Shown: piece by piece, positions 24,616 to 38,049 of the stretch
Layout of the letters: every line of letters starts with the position of its first letter
Position numbering within the stretch: position 1 is the stretch's first letter
Assembly (NCBI GenBank): GCA_023055355.1
Contig: JALJCS010000001.1
Coordinates: 102,161,381 to 102,225,380, forward strand
Length of the DNA: 64,000 nucleotides
Source: Agelaius tricolor
Lineage: Eukaryota; Chordata; Aves; Passeriformes; Icteridae
Direction: 5' to 3'
Notes under the pieces: generated by a model
What the model was told of the DNA's origin: nothing
Databases searched by the model: none
Seen by the model: the letters and a program-made list of their open reading frames with translations, nothing else
Program-made: the position numbers and the translations under genes

Positions 24616-27553
24616 TACAGTCTGAGGTCTTTGGGGCTGTCTTGCCAGCAGGGAGCTTTGTGTCTGTGGAATGAAGCTCCATGATGTGGTCCTGTCCAAG
24701 ACCTGCCCTGAATGCACCCCTTTTTGCCTACTGCTGGTTTTCAGGCTCTGCTTTTTTCACTAGTAATGTTTCTTTTACCTACAATTACTACAATCACTGT
24801 GTTCTGAGATGTTTCATTGGAATTTTACCTGAGAAACTTCTGCTAGTTTGTTCAAATTCCTTCCTCCAGTATCTTTCTAAAAGGTGTCATCTCAAGCAAT
24901 GGTCTGTGTTTTTCTTTAGGCTTTAATATTTGAAAGGGCTAAATAAAGCCCAGATGTCCTAGATCCTTTTTCTGATGTAGGTATTGCAAGACAGCTTCTT
25001 CTTTCCCTCATCTCAGTCTTTTATTTGGTATATTCTTTCTTTACTGAGTATAGTGTATCAACTATAATAGCCACCTCCAGCAATATTATTTTGTGCTGTT
25101 TCAAGTGGATATTATTGAATTTTCTTCCTTTATCTTCAGTGCATACTTGTGTACTTTCTTCTAGGCATCCTTCTCCTTTTTTGAAGTCACACAGCTGCTG
25201 GGTTACATTTTTTTAACCCCTCTGGCCTTTTGAGTCAGCATTAAGATGCTCTCTTAGATCCATAATGGATCTTAAAATGAGTCAGAAGGAAAAAAGACTG
25301 GGACAAAAAGAACTCACTACTGCAACATTTTGGGTGGGTCAGCTTTCTTCCTGATGACCACACACAATACAGCATCTCTGTACTTTTGTAACCCTTTCTA
25401 GTACACGATAAAAATAATTCAGGATTCATTAACAAATTGCACATGCTTGAAAAAAATGAATGACTATCATTATGTAAAAAGCAGGAGTACTAAATTTGGA
25501 AAAAAAAGTATTTCTTCTTTAAATCTCTGCTTGGTTACACTGCCTATGAGAGAACACAGCTAGAAACTGACTTTTGGTTAAGATAACCAAGTACATTAAA
25601 GTATTCTTCATCTCTTTGTATCCACAATCAAAAATTAATGTTTTTAGATGATAGAAAATCTCCTCACAACAACCTGAAACAACCTCAATTTTCTTGATGG
25701 CTAGGAGAAAAGTAATTTATTTTTCTGATCCAGTGGAAAGAATTAGTGCAGATCTCAATGTAGATATCAGGACATAATCTAAAGTTCCAGTACATCATTT
25801 TAGACCCTGGTAAATTGTAGGTCAGATGTCACTGCATAAGATGAGTATGATGCTAACCTCTTTCTCTGACCTAAACTAGAATGGCAACAATGGTAAATGC
25901 ACCTGTGTGCCCCAGTTTTCTGTCTGCAGCAGTGAATAGGCATTGAATAGGTTTCAAGTGATTCTCCAGTGTCAGGCAGTTGGGCAGCCCAGTGAGAAAT
26001 CACAAAATTAGGTAACCCAATAGACTGATGCTGAGGAAATTTTGGGTAAATGAGATCTAGTTTATATATGAGGCACTGAGGTAAATGAATAAGGGAAATT
26101 GACAATCATTTTTACATGCCAGCAACAGGAGGCATCTCAGTAATGCTGCTGGCAAGGGGTCACAGCTCGTCTGTCACTGGGACAGCCAATGGCCAAACTA
26201 AAAATTATTCATTTTCAGACACTATTTAGGTACTTTGTTCACCATGGAGGAGGCAAAAGACTTCTTCTTTTTTTCCTTTTTCTTATTTTTAATTTTATTT
26301 TTTTTTTTAGCAGGCAGAAGCAATAAATCACCTAGTTTAAGAAGACCCAGCTAGCCCAACACAGATCGATTTCACAGGGCAGTCAATGGGCTGCTAATAG
26401 AATTACAACTACATGTCAAAATAGGGAAAACATATCTGTGACAGTGACAAAGGGCAAATCAATTGAAGAAGTGTTGTGGGCTCTTTTTAGTTTTTGGGGT
26501 TTTTTTGAGACATAGATGAGAAGTACAAGGGAGTCTTTAAAGTCTGCAACTGTGACAAACAGCAATGTTTATCCCTTTACAGGAGCCATCAATCCTGCAA
26601 TACTGAATTCTATGGTCACTTTATTTCTACTGCAATTACTAGACTCCCATAAAACAAAACTAAAGAGCTGTATCCAGAGCTATATAAGAAGTTTCTCATG
26701 TATTAGGAAAGCTATTTAAATAGGTTTTATTAACACCTGTAATAATTTGCTTCAGGTGAAAAACCTTGGCACATTTTGTTTACCAGAAATGGGTATTTTT
26801 TTCAATTACACACATGAGCTTGCCAGTTTCAGGTGTTTTTTAATGTTTGTACAGCTCAAGCAGAAAATCAGTTACAACAATATTGTTGGCTCACAAATTG
26901 CGTTATAATTTGCAATAATTAGATAAAAATTGAGTTATTGAACAGTGAAAAGTTGCCGTTGTGCTTTAAAACTACTCTGCTGCCTTTATAGCATATATAT
27001 AATCTGTTCCTTTAATACTTTACATATCTATGTCAGAGATTAAAAAAATTCTATGTAATTGAAAATGTATGTCCTCATACATGTTGATGCAACAGTTTTT
27101 GATGGCTCTGCAGATGCCGCGGTTGAATACTGAAGTTGTGAGATATTTACCAAGTCATGCCAGCACAGGCTTCTGCTCTGCTGGTACAGTTCCTAAGCAA
27201 TGAAGAAATACCTAAGGAAAGTAAGTAGGGTGGTAGTCCTTATTCTCCTCTCACTGCAGTCATTCTTAGGTCTAAAGCTATCTCTGACTCCCTATAGAGA
27301 AGATCACGTATTTTTATGCATTATTTATGCATGTATGAATGACAACTTGGAATAAAATTGTAATAAAAATTAATTATCTGGGAATCTTCCTCCTATATTT
27401 TTGCTTGGATATATAAGCCAAAGAGGTATAAGTTGTGTAATTTCTTAGTGCATACCAGTTTAGACAAATGTTGGGTGCAAGAAAACTGTACTGCCAAAAT
27501 CAAAAAAGCAAACGGTTTTATTTTCCAAAATTTACTCATGTTGTTTGTTTAAA
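24616..27553. other. Gene-free AT-rich DNA
   Basis: No gene recognised. A T-rich tract lies at 26264-26310. The portion at 26720-27060 is rich in TAATTA-, ATTA- and TTATAG-like strings without repeat structure and is raised below as a candidate conserved element. Confidence 0.6.
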
Positions 27554-27585
27554 ATATGTATATATATATATATATATATACATAT
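27554..27585. repeat. (TA)n microsatellite forming a 32-bp perfect palindrome
   Basis: A TA run of about 11 units is bounded by ATATG on the left and CATAT on the right, so the whole 32 bases equal their reverse complement. TA tracts of this kind are length-variable and can extrude as cruciforms. Confidence 0.9.
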
Positions 27586-30500
27586 ACAAACACTAAACTG
27601 GGGAAACCTCCTTGAAGTCAATTGAATTTGCATTTAAGCATTTAAATAGATGATAAAACTTATATTGACTCCCAATGAAAGCAGAATTTCATACAGTGCA
27701 ATTAAACCAGACTATAAGAAGACTCAGGGTCAAAAGGTCTGAATATCTTGCTTTTCTTACATTTTTTTCTTGTTTTGCCTATATTAAATCAATGCCCAGC
27801 CATGCTCTTTATCACAGGCTGCAACTTCCGTCGACTTTGTTGGGTCCTTCAGGCTTCTGTGAGTATGGCAGCAATGTCTCCAGAGGCAGAACTGTGTTTT
27901 AAATTCTTTGGAGCAAGGAATAAGCCATAACATTAATCTTTCTGTAGAGTATTCTATGCATTTTTAACACTGCGATTTTTAATAGATAGTAATAATAGCA
28001 ATTTTGAAGTACCCTGCTGATTCTAGTAAAGGACTTTTCTTCAGAAACACTATCCCCTGCTGCTAGTTTGCAAATCTTCTAATTCATTACCACATGGAGT
28101 GTCCTATGTGTACAACATTTTTTTCCTTCAAAACAGATAAATCCGTATATTTTAGCAACAAAGGTTTCCTGACAGCATGTCACCATTTCTGCCGTGTGGG
28201 ACTACAGCTACATTAAATCATTTCCAAATAATGGTAGTGGATAATTTAAAGATCATGAATAAGTCATTTATTTAAATTAAGCATTTAGATTAGCCATCTG
28301 TATTTCAAAACTTATAGATCCGTACTAAACTAGTATATTTTTCCTGAACGGTGTTTTTATGCTGTGGGTTATACAGTGAGTCACACTATTCCTCAGCAAG
28401 CTGCATCATCCTTAAGTTATATATATCTGTGAGAAGTGTGTTTCCGTGCCCAGCACGGATGTGACTGTGGCTCTTTGTGCTGTACAGAGCTCAGGAGCCC
28501 AGCAGGGAGTGGCTAGGCTGGAAGTTCACAGCTCCTACAGCAGAGCAAACAATGGGGAAGCTATTGCTGGAGCTCCCAGAACAAAAGGTATGAAGTGAGA
28601 TCCAAGCACCAAGTGATGACAGAGTAAGTGTCTGTCTGCCATCCACCATGGCTCGTTCTGGAGCCTTACTCACTTCAAAAGCAGTCGGAAGACTCAGGGA
28701 AAGAGGGCAGATTCTCTGTTAGTTTCAAACAGACATATAAAAAACTGTGTATCCAAAAGGGGTACCCAAACAACAGTTTTGAATTGAAAGTTGGAAAAGA
28801 GCAAGTGCCTAGGGCTTTGTCATCATGGCTTCAGAGTGCATCTGGTTTATGCAGCCCAATTTGCATTCCACGTCACTACACTTTTGATCTATGTTTTATA
28901 AAATAAGGCTTAAAAACTCGAAGTTTTATGTGGGAGAGTTGCCATGAACTTCTGATGTCTCACAAATAAGAAAGATTGAAGGAGAGTTTGTCTCTCCAGA
29001 AAGCTTCGCTGTGTAAGTTTGAGAAAAATGCTTGTGGAGGGAAATGGGTTATGGAAACACTGAATCCTAGAATACAAGCACAACAAATATCCTGCCAGCA
29101 CAGGTCCTGGCCTTAAAAACTTGGCATCTTTGTGCCAAATTGTACCTGGGAGAGAAAGCTACTGGGGAGAGAATGCATAAGCAGTGTTTTCTACTCAGTG
29201 TTCAATCACTTTTGTGGTTGCGTTTAGCCCACTTTTATAAATGATGTGTTTTAATAGGCATTATGAACACTTGACTAACAAAGGTATTCACTTTTATTTA
29301 AATAGAATTTCAGTGAAATATGTTTTGAGAGGATATATGACCCTTTTAAGGCAGGAAAAACTGTTACTATAGAAGCCTAGAAAATATTTGTTCAGTGCTC
29401 TCTTAAGCATGTAGCCTGAATGCCTCACAAACACCATTTATAAATTATAAATTAGGCTGAGACAAAGTGCCTGACTGTCTTCTATTGTTCTGATGTGATA
29501 CAAAAGTCCTGTGAAAAGCTCCCAGTGCTTTTCAGTAGCATCGAGTCAGGGCAACACAGTGGAAAATCAGAATGGAAGGGTATTCCTGGTGCTTTTATTA
29601 GCACTTTTGAGAAGAGGTCATACTTCTACTCCTTTTGAGGATTGTGCTTACTAGATAGAGTTTTAAAAGAGCTAATATTTTAATGTTGTGTTTTAGCATG
29701 TATAACATATACTGAAAGTGTTTTAAAATGCTAAAGGTAAAACCAGCTTTTAAAATACATCTTTGGAGGCTATTGCACCATTCAGGCTCTGGAAAGATTA
29801 AAGGAGAATCTTACTTTATGACGTACTCAGCACTTGCAGTGTAGTGCAAGAACTGCAGATTTCCATTTTTTTTTTAAAGTAGCTGAAAAGCTCTGTATCT
29901 CCTCTGGGTTGGCATTTGATAAATTTGATACATGGTGATCTAAAATGACCCTAAGTATTAAATAATAGCAAGTATATCTAAAGGATTTTAGTCATCTTAT
30001 CTGCACACTCAATATTTTTTAGTAATTTCATTGCAATTTTCAGATGCAACTTAAAGAAGATGAAAGAAAATGAGGAAAACATTAACTTTTTTACTACATG
30101 GTTCCATTTTAGTGCTACTCTCTATGCAAAAAAACAAGCTCATTCCACTAAAATAAAATTTAAAAGAGGCAGAAAAAGTATCAAAATTTGAACAAAAATA
30201 AAGTCCCTCCAAAAAAAGCCCAAGTCCCAAATGAGGCAAAGTTATTCCAATTAATGTAGTTTCAGGTCTACCTGCAGTATGGAGAATTTGTTTTCTACCA
30301 AACTTTCACTCTAATTCATTAATTTCTTTATAGAGTTATAAACCGCACTGTCTCTCTTGTGCAGTAATCAACACTGTTAAGGAGCTCATGAGCAGATGTG
30401 ATACAAGAGAGCCTTTTTATTTTATTTTTTTTTTAACTCAAAGAGTAATGACACCACAATATCATGTGGTGAAGAAGCAATAATTTGATAAACATTGTCT

Positions 30501-31270
30501 TTCCATTAGATTAGAGCAATTAATCTGATTCTAATTTAGCTGAAACATTACCATACTGGAATCCCTAGAGCCCGATGAATAATCTCTAAACACATTGACG
30601 CACTCAGCAGACAAACATTATTTCCACTCATACTGTTGTTCCATATGGTCTCCTCCCATTCTGATGGAGGGCACCCTGCTGTTTCAATCAAATAAATGTC
30701 AATTATCTGAGATAGATTTTTTAGTTCACAGGCTCAGGCTTACAATTCAGCTGTGGAACAATTGTCTGCAGTTCTCCCCTGATTGCTTCTGCCTCCTTCT
30801 TCAGCTGCCCACCTTGCTGGATTGCTGTCAAGCTTTGCTGCATCATACACAGTTTCTAATGCTCTCTCTTGAAAATTGTAGGCACAGGAAATCATTTGTA
30901 CCTGGGGAGAAACAGCAAACCACAGAAGAAATGGCAGAAGTGTTTGCCATGTAGGCTTCTTTATCCTATTAGTTGGGATGCTCTTTATTGCCTCTTCTAT
31001 TTGTTGATCTAGCAGGGTGCCCGAACTCTATGCAACTAAAGGCTGCTGAGATGATCTGTTAGAGTCTTACTCCTCCAAGGCAATGCCCCACAAGCCTTTT
31101 GCTTCAGTGGGTTATGGGCATGCTCACCACATCCCACAGACTGGCTGACACTTTTATTTGGAAAAACTATGAGAGATGACAAGCTGAAAATTTCAGGCCT
31201 TTGGAAGCCACAGTTTTGACCATTGCTACAAGGTTCAAAGCTCATCCAAAATATCTCTTCGGAGTGGTAG
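27586..31270. other. Gene-free AT-rich DNA
   Basis: No gene recognised. The 119-codon plus-strand frame at 30595-30954 is hydrophobic and cysteine-rich in translation but has no known domain and no good start context. T runs occur at about 29866-29876 and 30418-30434. Confidence 0.6.
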
Positions 31271-31271
31271 A

Positions 31272-31500
31272 GTAAATGTAGATTAGATATTAGGAAGAGA
31301 TTATTTTTTGTGAGGGTAGTGAGACACTGGAACAAGTTGCCCAGATTTGTGGATGCCCCATTCCTGAAGTGTTCAAGACTAGATTGGATGGGGCTTTGAG
31401 CAACCTGGCCAACTGGAAAGCATCCCATGGCAAAGAGATTGGACATAGATGAAGTTCAAGATTACCTTCCAACCCAAGCCCAATAGTATGATTCTGTGGT
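31272..31500 (+). mobile_element. CR1 3-prime end, about 230 bp
   Basis: Clear match to the avian CR1 tail: GATTAGATATTAGGAAGAGATT, then GTGAGGGTAGTGAGACACTGGAACAAGTTGCCCAGA-type sequence, GTGGATGCCCCATTCCTGAA, TTGGATGGGGCTTTGAGCAA, CTTCCAACCCAAGCC, and the terminal octamer region ATGATTCTGTGG. This is a typical 5-prime-truncated insertion. The 136-codon antisense frame across it (31446-31036) is a by-product of the element. Confidence 0.93.
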
Positions 31501-33410
31501 AATCAGACTGCTTGGTGTGTTTGTTTGCCTCTTACACAACTTGTGACTGCTATGGTGTCTAACACTGAGGGAGTGTTGTGCAATTCAGGTTGCTATCAGT
31601 AGAGATAAACTAATGCCATTGGGAGAGAAAAACAATCACAGCACCTGAGGTAGAACCAGAGTGCTGGTCAGACAAAGCCCTTTGCAGACAGAATTCATTA
31701 TTTTATTACATCATGCATGACCTCAGTTTTCTTCCCTAGATGTGTCATGGTAGGCAAATACACCCAATGCTAAGGGCAGATGGAGATGAAAAATTTTGTT
31801 GTTTGTTCTGCTTTCTGTTGTTCGGGTGCTTAAGGTAGCTCAGCAATGATGCTCTCTCTTTGTCAGTTCACCTTTAACTGTGCCAGGCAACCCTATTGCA
31901 CCTACTGAAAACTATACTAGGCGATTGACCATAGCTGTTTATAGTGATACGCAGCTTCTTAAAGGATACCTGTATATATGAGCTGGAAACACAGGTTGGA
32001 TCACTTTGCAATCTGACATGAAGAAAATTTTAAAATTGAAAATTCTGCAATTTTTCAATGATACTTGGCATTCAACTTGACCTAAATGATACGGCCATTG
32101 TGAGAAGAAAAGTTTATTTTTGAATTTGGGCTGTGATCTGTGTGAGAAACTAATTGTTTGATACGCATGAGTGCCATATGAATGAGGACCAGTGCAGCAT
32201 TCTGCTAGCTGAAAAAACCTTTGGCTTGAGTAAGTCCTTTTAGGTTCAGAGACTGAAATAGTAAGTAAGGTGTGAGTTGCTTTTCAACAGCTTTAAATTA
32301 TGGCTGTGAAACTGACCTAGTTTGACTCTCTCAAGTAAAGTATACCTGCTCTTCTCAGCTCCCTTCCCTCTTGCCTTCCTCACCAGGTGTTCTTCAACAC
32401 TCATTACATAGACTTGAAATGCTCTAATATCACTGCTTTGAAAACATCTTATTTTCCAAGATGCTGGCTACCTTCCCCTTTTCCTAATATCAAATGGGAT
32501 CCCAGATACTTCAGCACATCAGAAGCAAATTAATTCATCCATTTCCACCAGATATTCTTCTGTAGTGCAGACAGCTGGAAACACAGAGAATCTGTCAGTA
32601 CAACGGGGTGATTTGTATGCAGCAGTTATCCATTCATTCCCACAGAAGATGGGGCTTTCAAGCAGAGTGGGATGGTTCTCAGTTTCTGATGTGGAATTTT
32701 AGGCTATCCATAATTGTATTTTATAGAAATAAAATGTGTCTCTTACTATGGATTTGGGCATTATGTACCCTTAATGTGCCAATAAAGGCTTTGCTTGAGG
32801 ACACTGTGGAACAACACACTTCTGTTAATATTGCTCAATAAAACTATTAATACAATCAATTTCATTTGAAATGTCTCTTGTCTTGTAAAGTATCAGATCA
32901 TTGACTTTAGCAATGACAGAGAGTTGTAACTGTCCTATTCAACTAAATTAGTGTCCAAGGATTAGCTAGGACCTCATATTGCACAGTGGAAAGTATTAAT
33001 GTACTACTGGATGTAAATAAACTGAGCAACCTTCAATGCTTCAGGAAGGATGTAAGTTTGTACTGATACATGCTGCAAAAAAGGGGCAGTGAAAAATGTG
33101 AGGCAGAGAAGGAAACAATAATGGTTCTTCAACTGAAGGCATGAGATAAAGGAAATGGTACTAAACATCTGAAATTTTCTTGTAATCACAGTGATTCTCA
33201 GGACCTCAGAGTAAGGCATTTTATATAATTATATTTAACATTCTTATCTGTTTTGTTTCTGTTTGAATAATGCAAAATGAATAATTGAGCGGAAACCAAG
33301 CTCAAGTCAGGGAAAGTAAAATGAAACACACATTGATAGACATGAGATATTATTTTCAGTCAGAATGCCTGTGTTCTACCACAAATATTTTTCTGTCTTT
33401 CTCCTTTCCC
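31501..33410. other. Gene-free DNA between two CR1 pieces
   Basis: No gene or further transposon recognised. Open frames are at most 77 codons. Confidence 0.6.
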
Positions 33411-33411
33411 T

Positions 33412-33548
33412 TAACAGGCTGCCTTGTGGTGGAGTAACCATCCCTGGAAGTATTTAAAAGATGTGTAGATGTGGCACTTCAGGACATGGTTTAGTTAAAA
33501 GTTGGACTTGATGATCTTAAGGTGTTTCCAATCTAAGTGATTGTATTT
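33412..33548 (+). mobile_element. CR1 3-prime end, about 135 bp
   Basis: ACAGGCTGCCTTGTGGTGGA, CCATCCCTGGAAGTATTTAA, AGATGTGTAGATGTGGCACT, GGACATGGTTTAGT, then GTTGGACTTGATGATCTTAA and TTCCAATCTAAGTGATTGTA. The order and spacing are those of a short, 5-prime-truncated CR1. Divergence is moderate. Confidence 0.93.
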
Positions 33549-34540
33549 TTCTTGCTAATGAGACACAAGGAGTTGGGTCAGGAAGTGCACAAAGAAGAAA
33601 CTCATGTATCATTGCATTAGCATTTTAGTTCAAATCAGGAGAGTATCTCTGGAGCACAAATCATAATCTTTACAGTTTACAATATTGGGTTCACATTGTA
33701 GAGACATCTTGGAGTACATGAAAGTAAAATGAAAGGTGTGCTCTCACTGTACCTAATTCACTTTGTTCATGGCTGATCAAATGCATAGGAATAGACTGGA
33801 GCTAGTCAGAAATAAAATGCCCCGAAATTCTTGTAAAGTGTAAGCTGAGTCTTCAGCACTGTTTCACTGAAAAATCCCTCTTTATTGGGATGCACTTTCT
33901 GCTTGTGTGGACATAGCAGGGAAATATACTGAGGACTCTTTCCCCTGCCCTGCCTATATACACTCTGGCTGTATGAACATGTATAAATAATGATCAAACC
34001 AATAGTAGTTGTCCCATTTACATTTAGGAACATCATGATTTTAAGCCTGTTTTTAAAAGCATCTGTGAATGCTTTGGTACTGGCAGTTCCAACAGCTGAA
34101 TTTAATAATAACACAGGGCAGAGCCTAGTGTGGGCAGTGTGAGTACAGAAGGGAGAACAAGTGGATAATGGGAATGGAACATGTTATTTTTGAACTCCTA
34201 TGGATGTGTTTTGCATATTTTTATTCCTGATCTGCTCCTCTGCTTAAAATAAGCTCACCAATAATACTGAGAGCTGGCTGTCCAAGTGGTAAATACTGAA
34301 AAGGACTGGGTGGATACCAAAATGAATAGGACGTGACAATGCAGCCTCATTGAAAGGGAGGCACATCATGCAGAGTATGTTGGGAGGAGTGTGGTGTGTA
34401 GACTAAGGAAAATAACTTTTCCCCAGTCCATGCTGGTGATGTTGCACCTCCAAATTGGTTGGAGGCCAGTCACAAGGATGATATAACTGCAGTGCTTGAC
34501 AGTGGTGGCAGGTCATACAACCAGGAGCAGCAGGGAGGGA
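33549..34540. other. Gene-free DNA
   Basis: No gene recognised. A 102-codon minus-strand frame (34114-33806) has no domain that I know. Confidence 0.6.
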
Positions 34541-34544
34541 CTGC

Positions 34545-34746
34545 ATTAAGGTTTGTCATTAGGAAAAAGCTTGTGCCATAAGTGCCACACTGGAACAGAT
34601 TGCTTAGAAAGATTGTGTGATCTCTACTGTTGGATATTTGCCCTAGGGGGGGAAAAGCTGGACTAGTGCTTGTGGTGGCTCTGCTTTAAGTGGGATGTTG
34701 AACAAGGTGACTTTGGGAGACCCCTTCCAACCTGCACTGTTCTGAC
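34545..34746 (+). mobile_element. CR1 3-prime end, about 200 bp
   Basis: CACACTGGAACAGATTGCTT, AGATTGTGTGATCTCTACTG, GTGGCTCTGCTTTAAGTGGG and GAGACCCCTTCCAACCTGCA then CTGTTCTGAC follow the CR1 consensus order (CACTGGAACAGGTTGCCC ... GTTGTGGAGTCTCCATC ... GACCCTGCTTTGAGCAGGGG ... AGGTCCCTTCCAACCT). The GGACTAGATGATCTC block is disturbed, and the central part looks rearranged. Confidence 0.85.
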
Positions 34747-37700
34747 TGGGGAAGGCTGTGAACTCCAGTGCATTAGGGGACTGCCACAATTTGTTAACTA
34801 GATTTCTTAACTAGAACATTTGGCCTGGCCTGGCTTTGCAGAAGGTCACAGGTAGCATAAGCTGTATCACTCACTGGGGCATCAAAATCTGTAGCAGTTA
34901 CCTGGGGAGAGTCTGTTTCTTTGCATCTAAGATTTCTTAACAAGGAGAGAAGTAAAACTAAGGTGGAGAAAATAGAGGGAGACCCATGGGGAGCCTGATT
35001 TATCATTGCTGAGAGGAAGAGGGGAATAGTAGTTGTTTCTTGAATAACTCTCCTCATTCTCCCACCCAGAAGTAGCTGCTGCCCTTCATGTTTCCAGCTG
35101 CAGTCACAGCAAAGGCTGATTTCCACCTGGCAGCCTGCTGCCTGAGGCAGCTGCCTACATCACCTCACCTTGATGACTAGTTCTACTCAGGACTTGCAAA
35201 CTTGCTCTGGGGAACAGAGCAGCTGCACTCAAAATATTGAGCAGACGTCTTCATCTCCACCTCAGTACTGAAGGTTTTCCTCTTTCTCCCCATGGGGTGG
35301 CTCAGTGGTACAGGTTAGGAGCAGAGACAGGTGTCAACATGGCCTTAGTGAGACATCTAAATTTCCTCAGCTTTACTGAGGTACTGGGAGATGAAGCTGC
35401 AATCTGGCCTCAGAAATGTCACACATATGGATTGGCAACAAGATGTGACCCACAGAGGCATAGCTGAGCAGGTGTCTGCTTAAAAAACAGCTGCATTGAT
35501 GATGGCTTTTCTTCACTGCCCGTGTTAATTTTCTCATCCAAAGCCAGTGGATCAGTGGCATTGAAAATACTCAGTACAATGTTTCAGCTCTGATTTTAAA
35601 ATTAAAAAAATTATAATTAAAACACTTTTCTTTCAAAATATATTTTTCCCAAAGTTTGATTTTACTGAGGATATTCTTCTGGTTAACATCACAATTTACA
35701 TTATTTTCCTAAGAAATCAGTGACCTTTTTTGGTTTTGAGTTCCTTTCTGAGAGTTTGAGTGAGACAAAAGAAACTTTCTGTGGTGGGACTAGAGAAGCA
35801 GGCTCCTTTCACAACACAATAGACTGTTAGCAAATGGTAAATATAACCTATGGCTGTAAGACTTTAATGGATTTTTACCTCTGCTCTATTTTCAAGATGT
35901 GACAAAATTACTGGGTAGCCTATGTATCCAAAGTCAGAAATATACTGGGAACTGAATACTGCCAGCAAGAGCAGAGAAGCCTGATTTTAACTCCATTGCA
36001 ACACAGCAGAGTTCAGCTTTCATGGTGCATTAATTCAACACCTGCAGGCGCTCTCTTCCCTTGCTGAAATTACAGGCTGTCTACTGAGTAGTTAGGGTTT
36101 GGAACTGAAGTGTGGAGTAAAGTCGTGAGGTCTTTATTGATCAACACAGGGACAGATCCTAATAGCTGGATGTAAGCTACAGATGCTCCCTCATATTGCC
36201 TAGAATGGAGACAAAGGATGAAACATAGCTGAGATATTTTACTGCCATGGGCAGTTTTTAGAGTTCTTCACCTTTAAAATAGAAAGTTCTTTAAATTCAA
36301 AATTATAGTGATGGAAAAGGATCAGCATTCAAATATGTTAGTTAGCTGATCAGTTGAAATTATAATTTAAATGCCACTTCAGCATCTCAAAAAAAGATTT
36401 TGAAACACAGGACTACGTGAATCACACAAAAGCCAACCCAAAATCTTTGCTTTTGTCATGTGCATTAACAGATTAAATTAGAAGCATTAGAGAAGCTTAA
36501 TTTAATTTGAAAGTAGGCAGTTGACAGCATTGTTTTACTGTTGGGCTGCTGAACCACTCTGGTTCCTGTACTAGTAGGAAGGGCTGTAAGTAACAGAGAG
36601 TCTAGAGAGGAGGCCATAAATAAAAAAGGCATTTAATTCAGTATCTTAGGTAAAAGTTTAACAGTCATAATGAGACTGCTGAGGGGCATGTTAATATGCT
36701 CCAATAAGCAATATGTTATTGTTGTTTCTTTGGTTTCCCTAATGTGGCAGTTGTGTTATAAGGTCTCTGTCTGGCAGGGTGGAAAATGGAGATGCTTCTG
36801 AACTCAGCAGAGAGCAAGAGCTGCTGCCTCATTCCTGAAAATCCCAGTCCTCTCCTGCGTGTGGAGCAGTGGTGCTGTGGCATTCCTGAAGTGTCTCGTA
36901 CTGCACTGACTTAGGTCTCTCGGCTGATTTTCCACCTTCAGGCAGGCAGTATCTCTCAAGGCTCAGTGCCCCACCACAGCTTTGACACGGGAGATGCTGG
37001 CAGCACATGTTTGGTGGTACCAGGTCTCTGTGGTAGAAGACCATGCTGAATTCCTGCCAGTGTTTGCAGTGAGGCAGTTACCTGAGTCTCGATGCTGTTC
37101 AGTGGGTCAGTGGAGGTGTGCATGCAGCTGCACACACTGCTCCAATCTGAACACCAAACAACTTGCACAGACTTAATGAGAACTCAATGTATGCTGTAAA
37201 TTTAGGGCATAAACCGCCAGACTAGAAGAGCACTGAATGGGATTGTACCAGATGGCTCTCTAGCTCTTTGCCCAGTCCCTGATGGCCATTAAAAGGAGGT
37301 ATCTAGGAAAGAGGATAAAACCAAGGTGAACTGTATGTGATACTTCCTTAGGCTTTCCCCTGCTTCCAATTATTTGCAGCTCAGAGACTTCCTGACCTGG
37401 AAATATTTCTTTAAATTTACAGCCTGAAAAAAATTCTGATCCATGAACCTGCCCTTCCTCTCATTGTATCCATGTAAGCTTTTAGCTTCTGCAGCATCCT
37501 GTGGTGTGGAGTCCATCAAATGCATGTGCTTGTCTAAGATCACAGTCTCAGAGGTCAGGCTGACTCCTCGTGTCAACAAGATTCAATCCCCATTGCCATC
37601 ACAGCAGGATTATGCTCCAAAACCAGCTCTTCTTCAGTACCCTCTCTCTGTACCTGTTAATACACGTTAATATTGATTAATGCACTCACCACATATGGTG

Positions 37701-38030
37701 CAGGCACTTATCTTACTCCCCATCCACCTGGGTTACACATTAATCAACAGTACAGCATGGTATAGTATGTCATGTCTCATTGCTTAAAGATTTTCCTACT
37801 CCCTTATGTTGTTTTTAAATTGAAGAAAACTAAGTGCTCAGACAGAAGTAATAGATCAGTATAACTAGATTTGTCTTAATACACCCCAGATGGATTTGCC
37901 CAGAAAAGTTTAACGGAAAATCTTTTTCAGCATACAAAAAATTTTTGAGGAGTTATATCACTGAGGATTGCTTTCCGCAGAAAAAGCCGAAAAGGCTCTT
38001 TGTTCTGTTCCCATGACTCCCACAAGATAA
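34747..38030. other. Gene-free DNA
   Basis: No gene or confident transposon. The portion at 36830-37150 is less AT-rich, with short overlapping open frames on both strands, none recognisable. Longest frame 110 codons (minus, 35126-34794). Confidence 0.6.
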
Positions 38031-38049
38031 AGACATTTTTTCTCCCAAT

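Noticed and set aside
30595..30954. 119-codon plus-strand frame, leucine- and cysteine-rich
   Set aside because: Hydrophobicity comes from T-rich codons in pyrimidine-rich DNA; no conserved motif and no splice-bounded structure.
31036..31446. 136-codon minus-strand open frame
   Set aside because: More than a third of it is antisense to a clear CR1 3-prime end; the rest shows no coding character.
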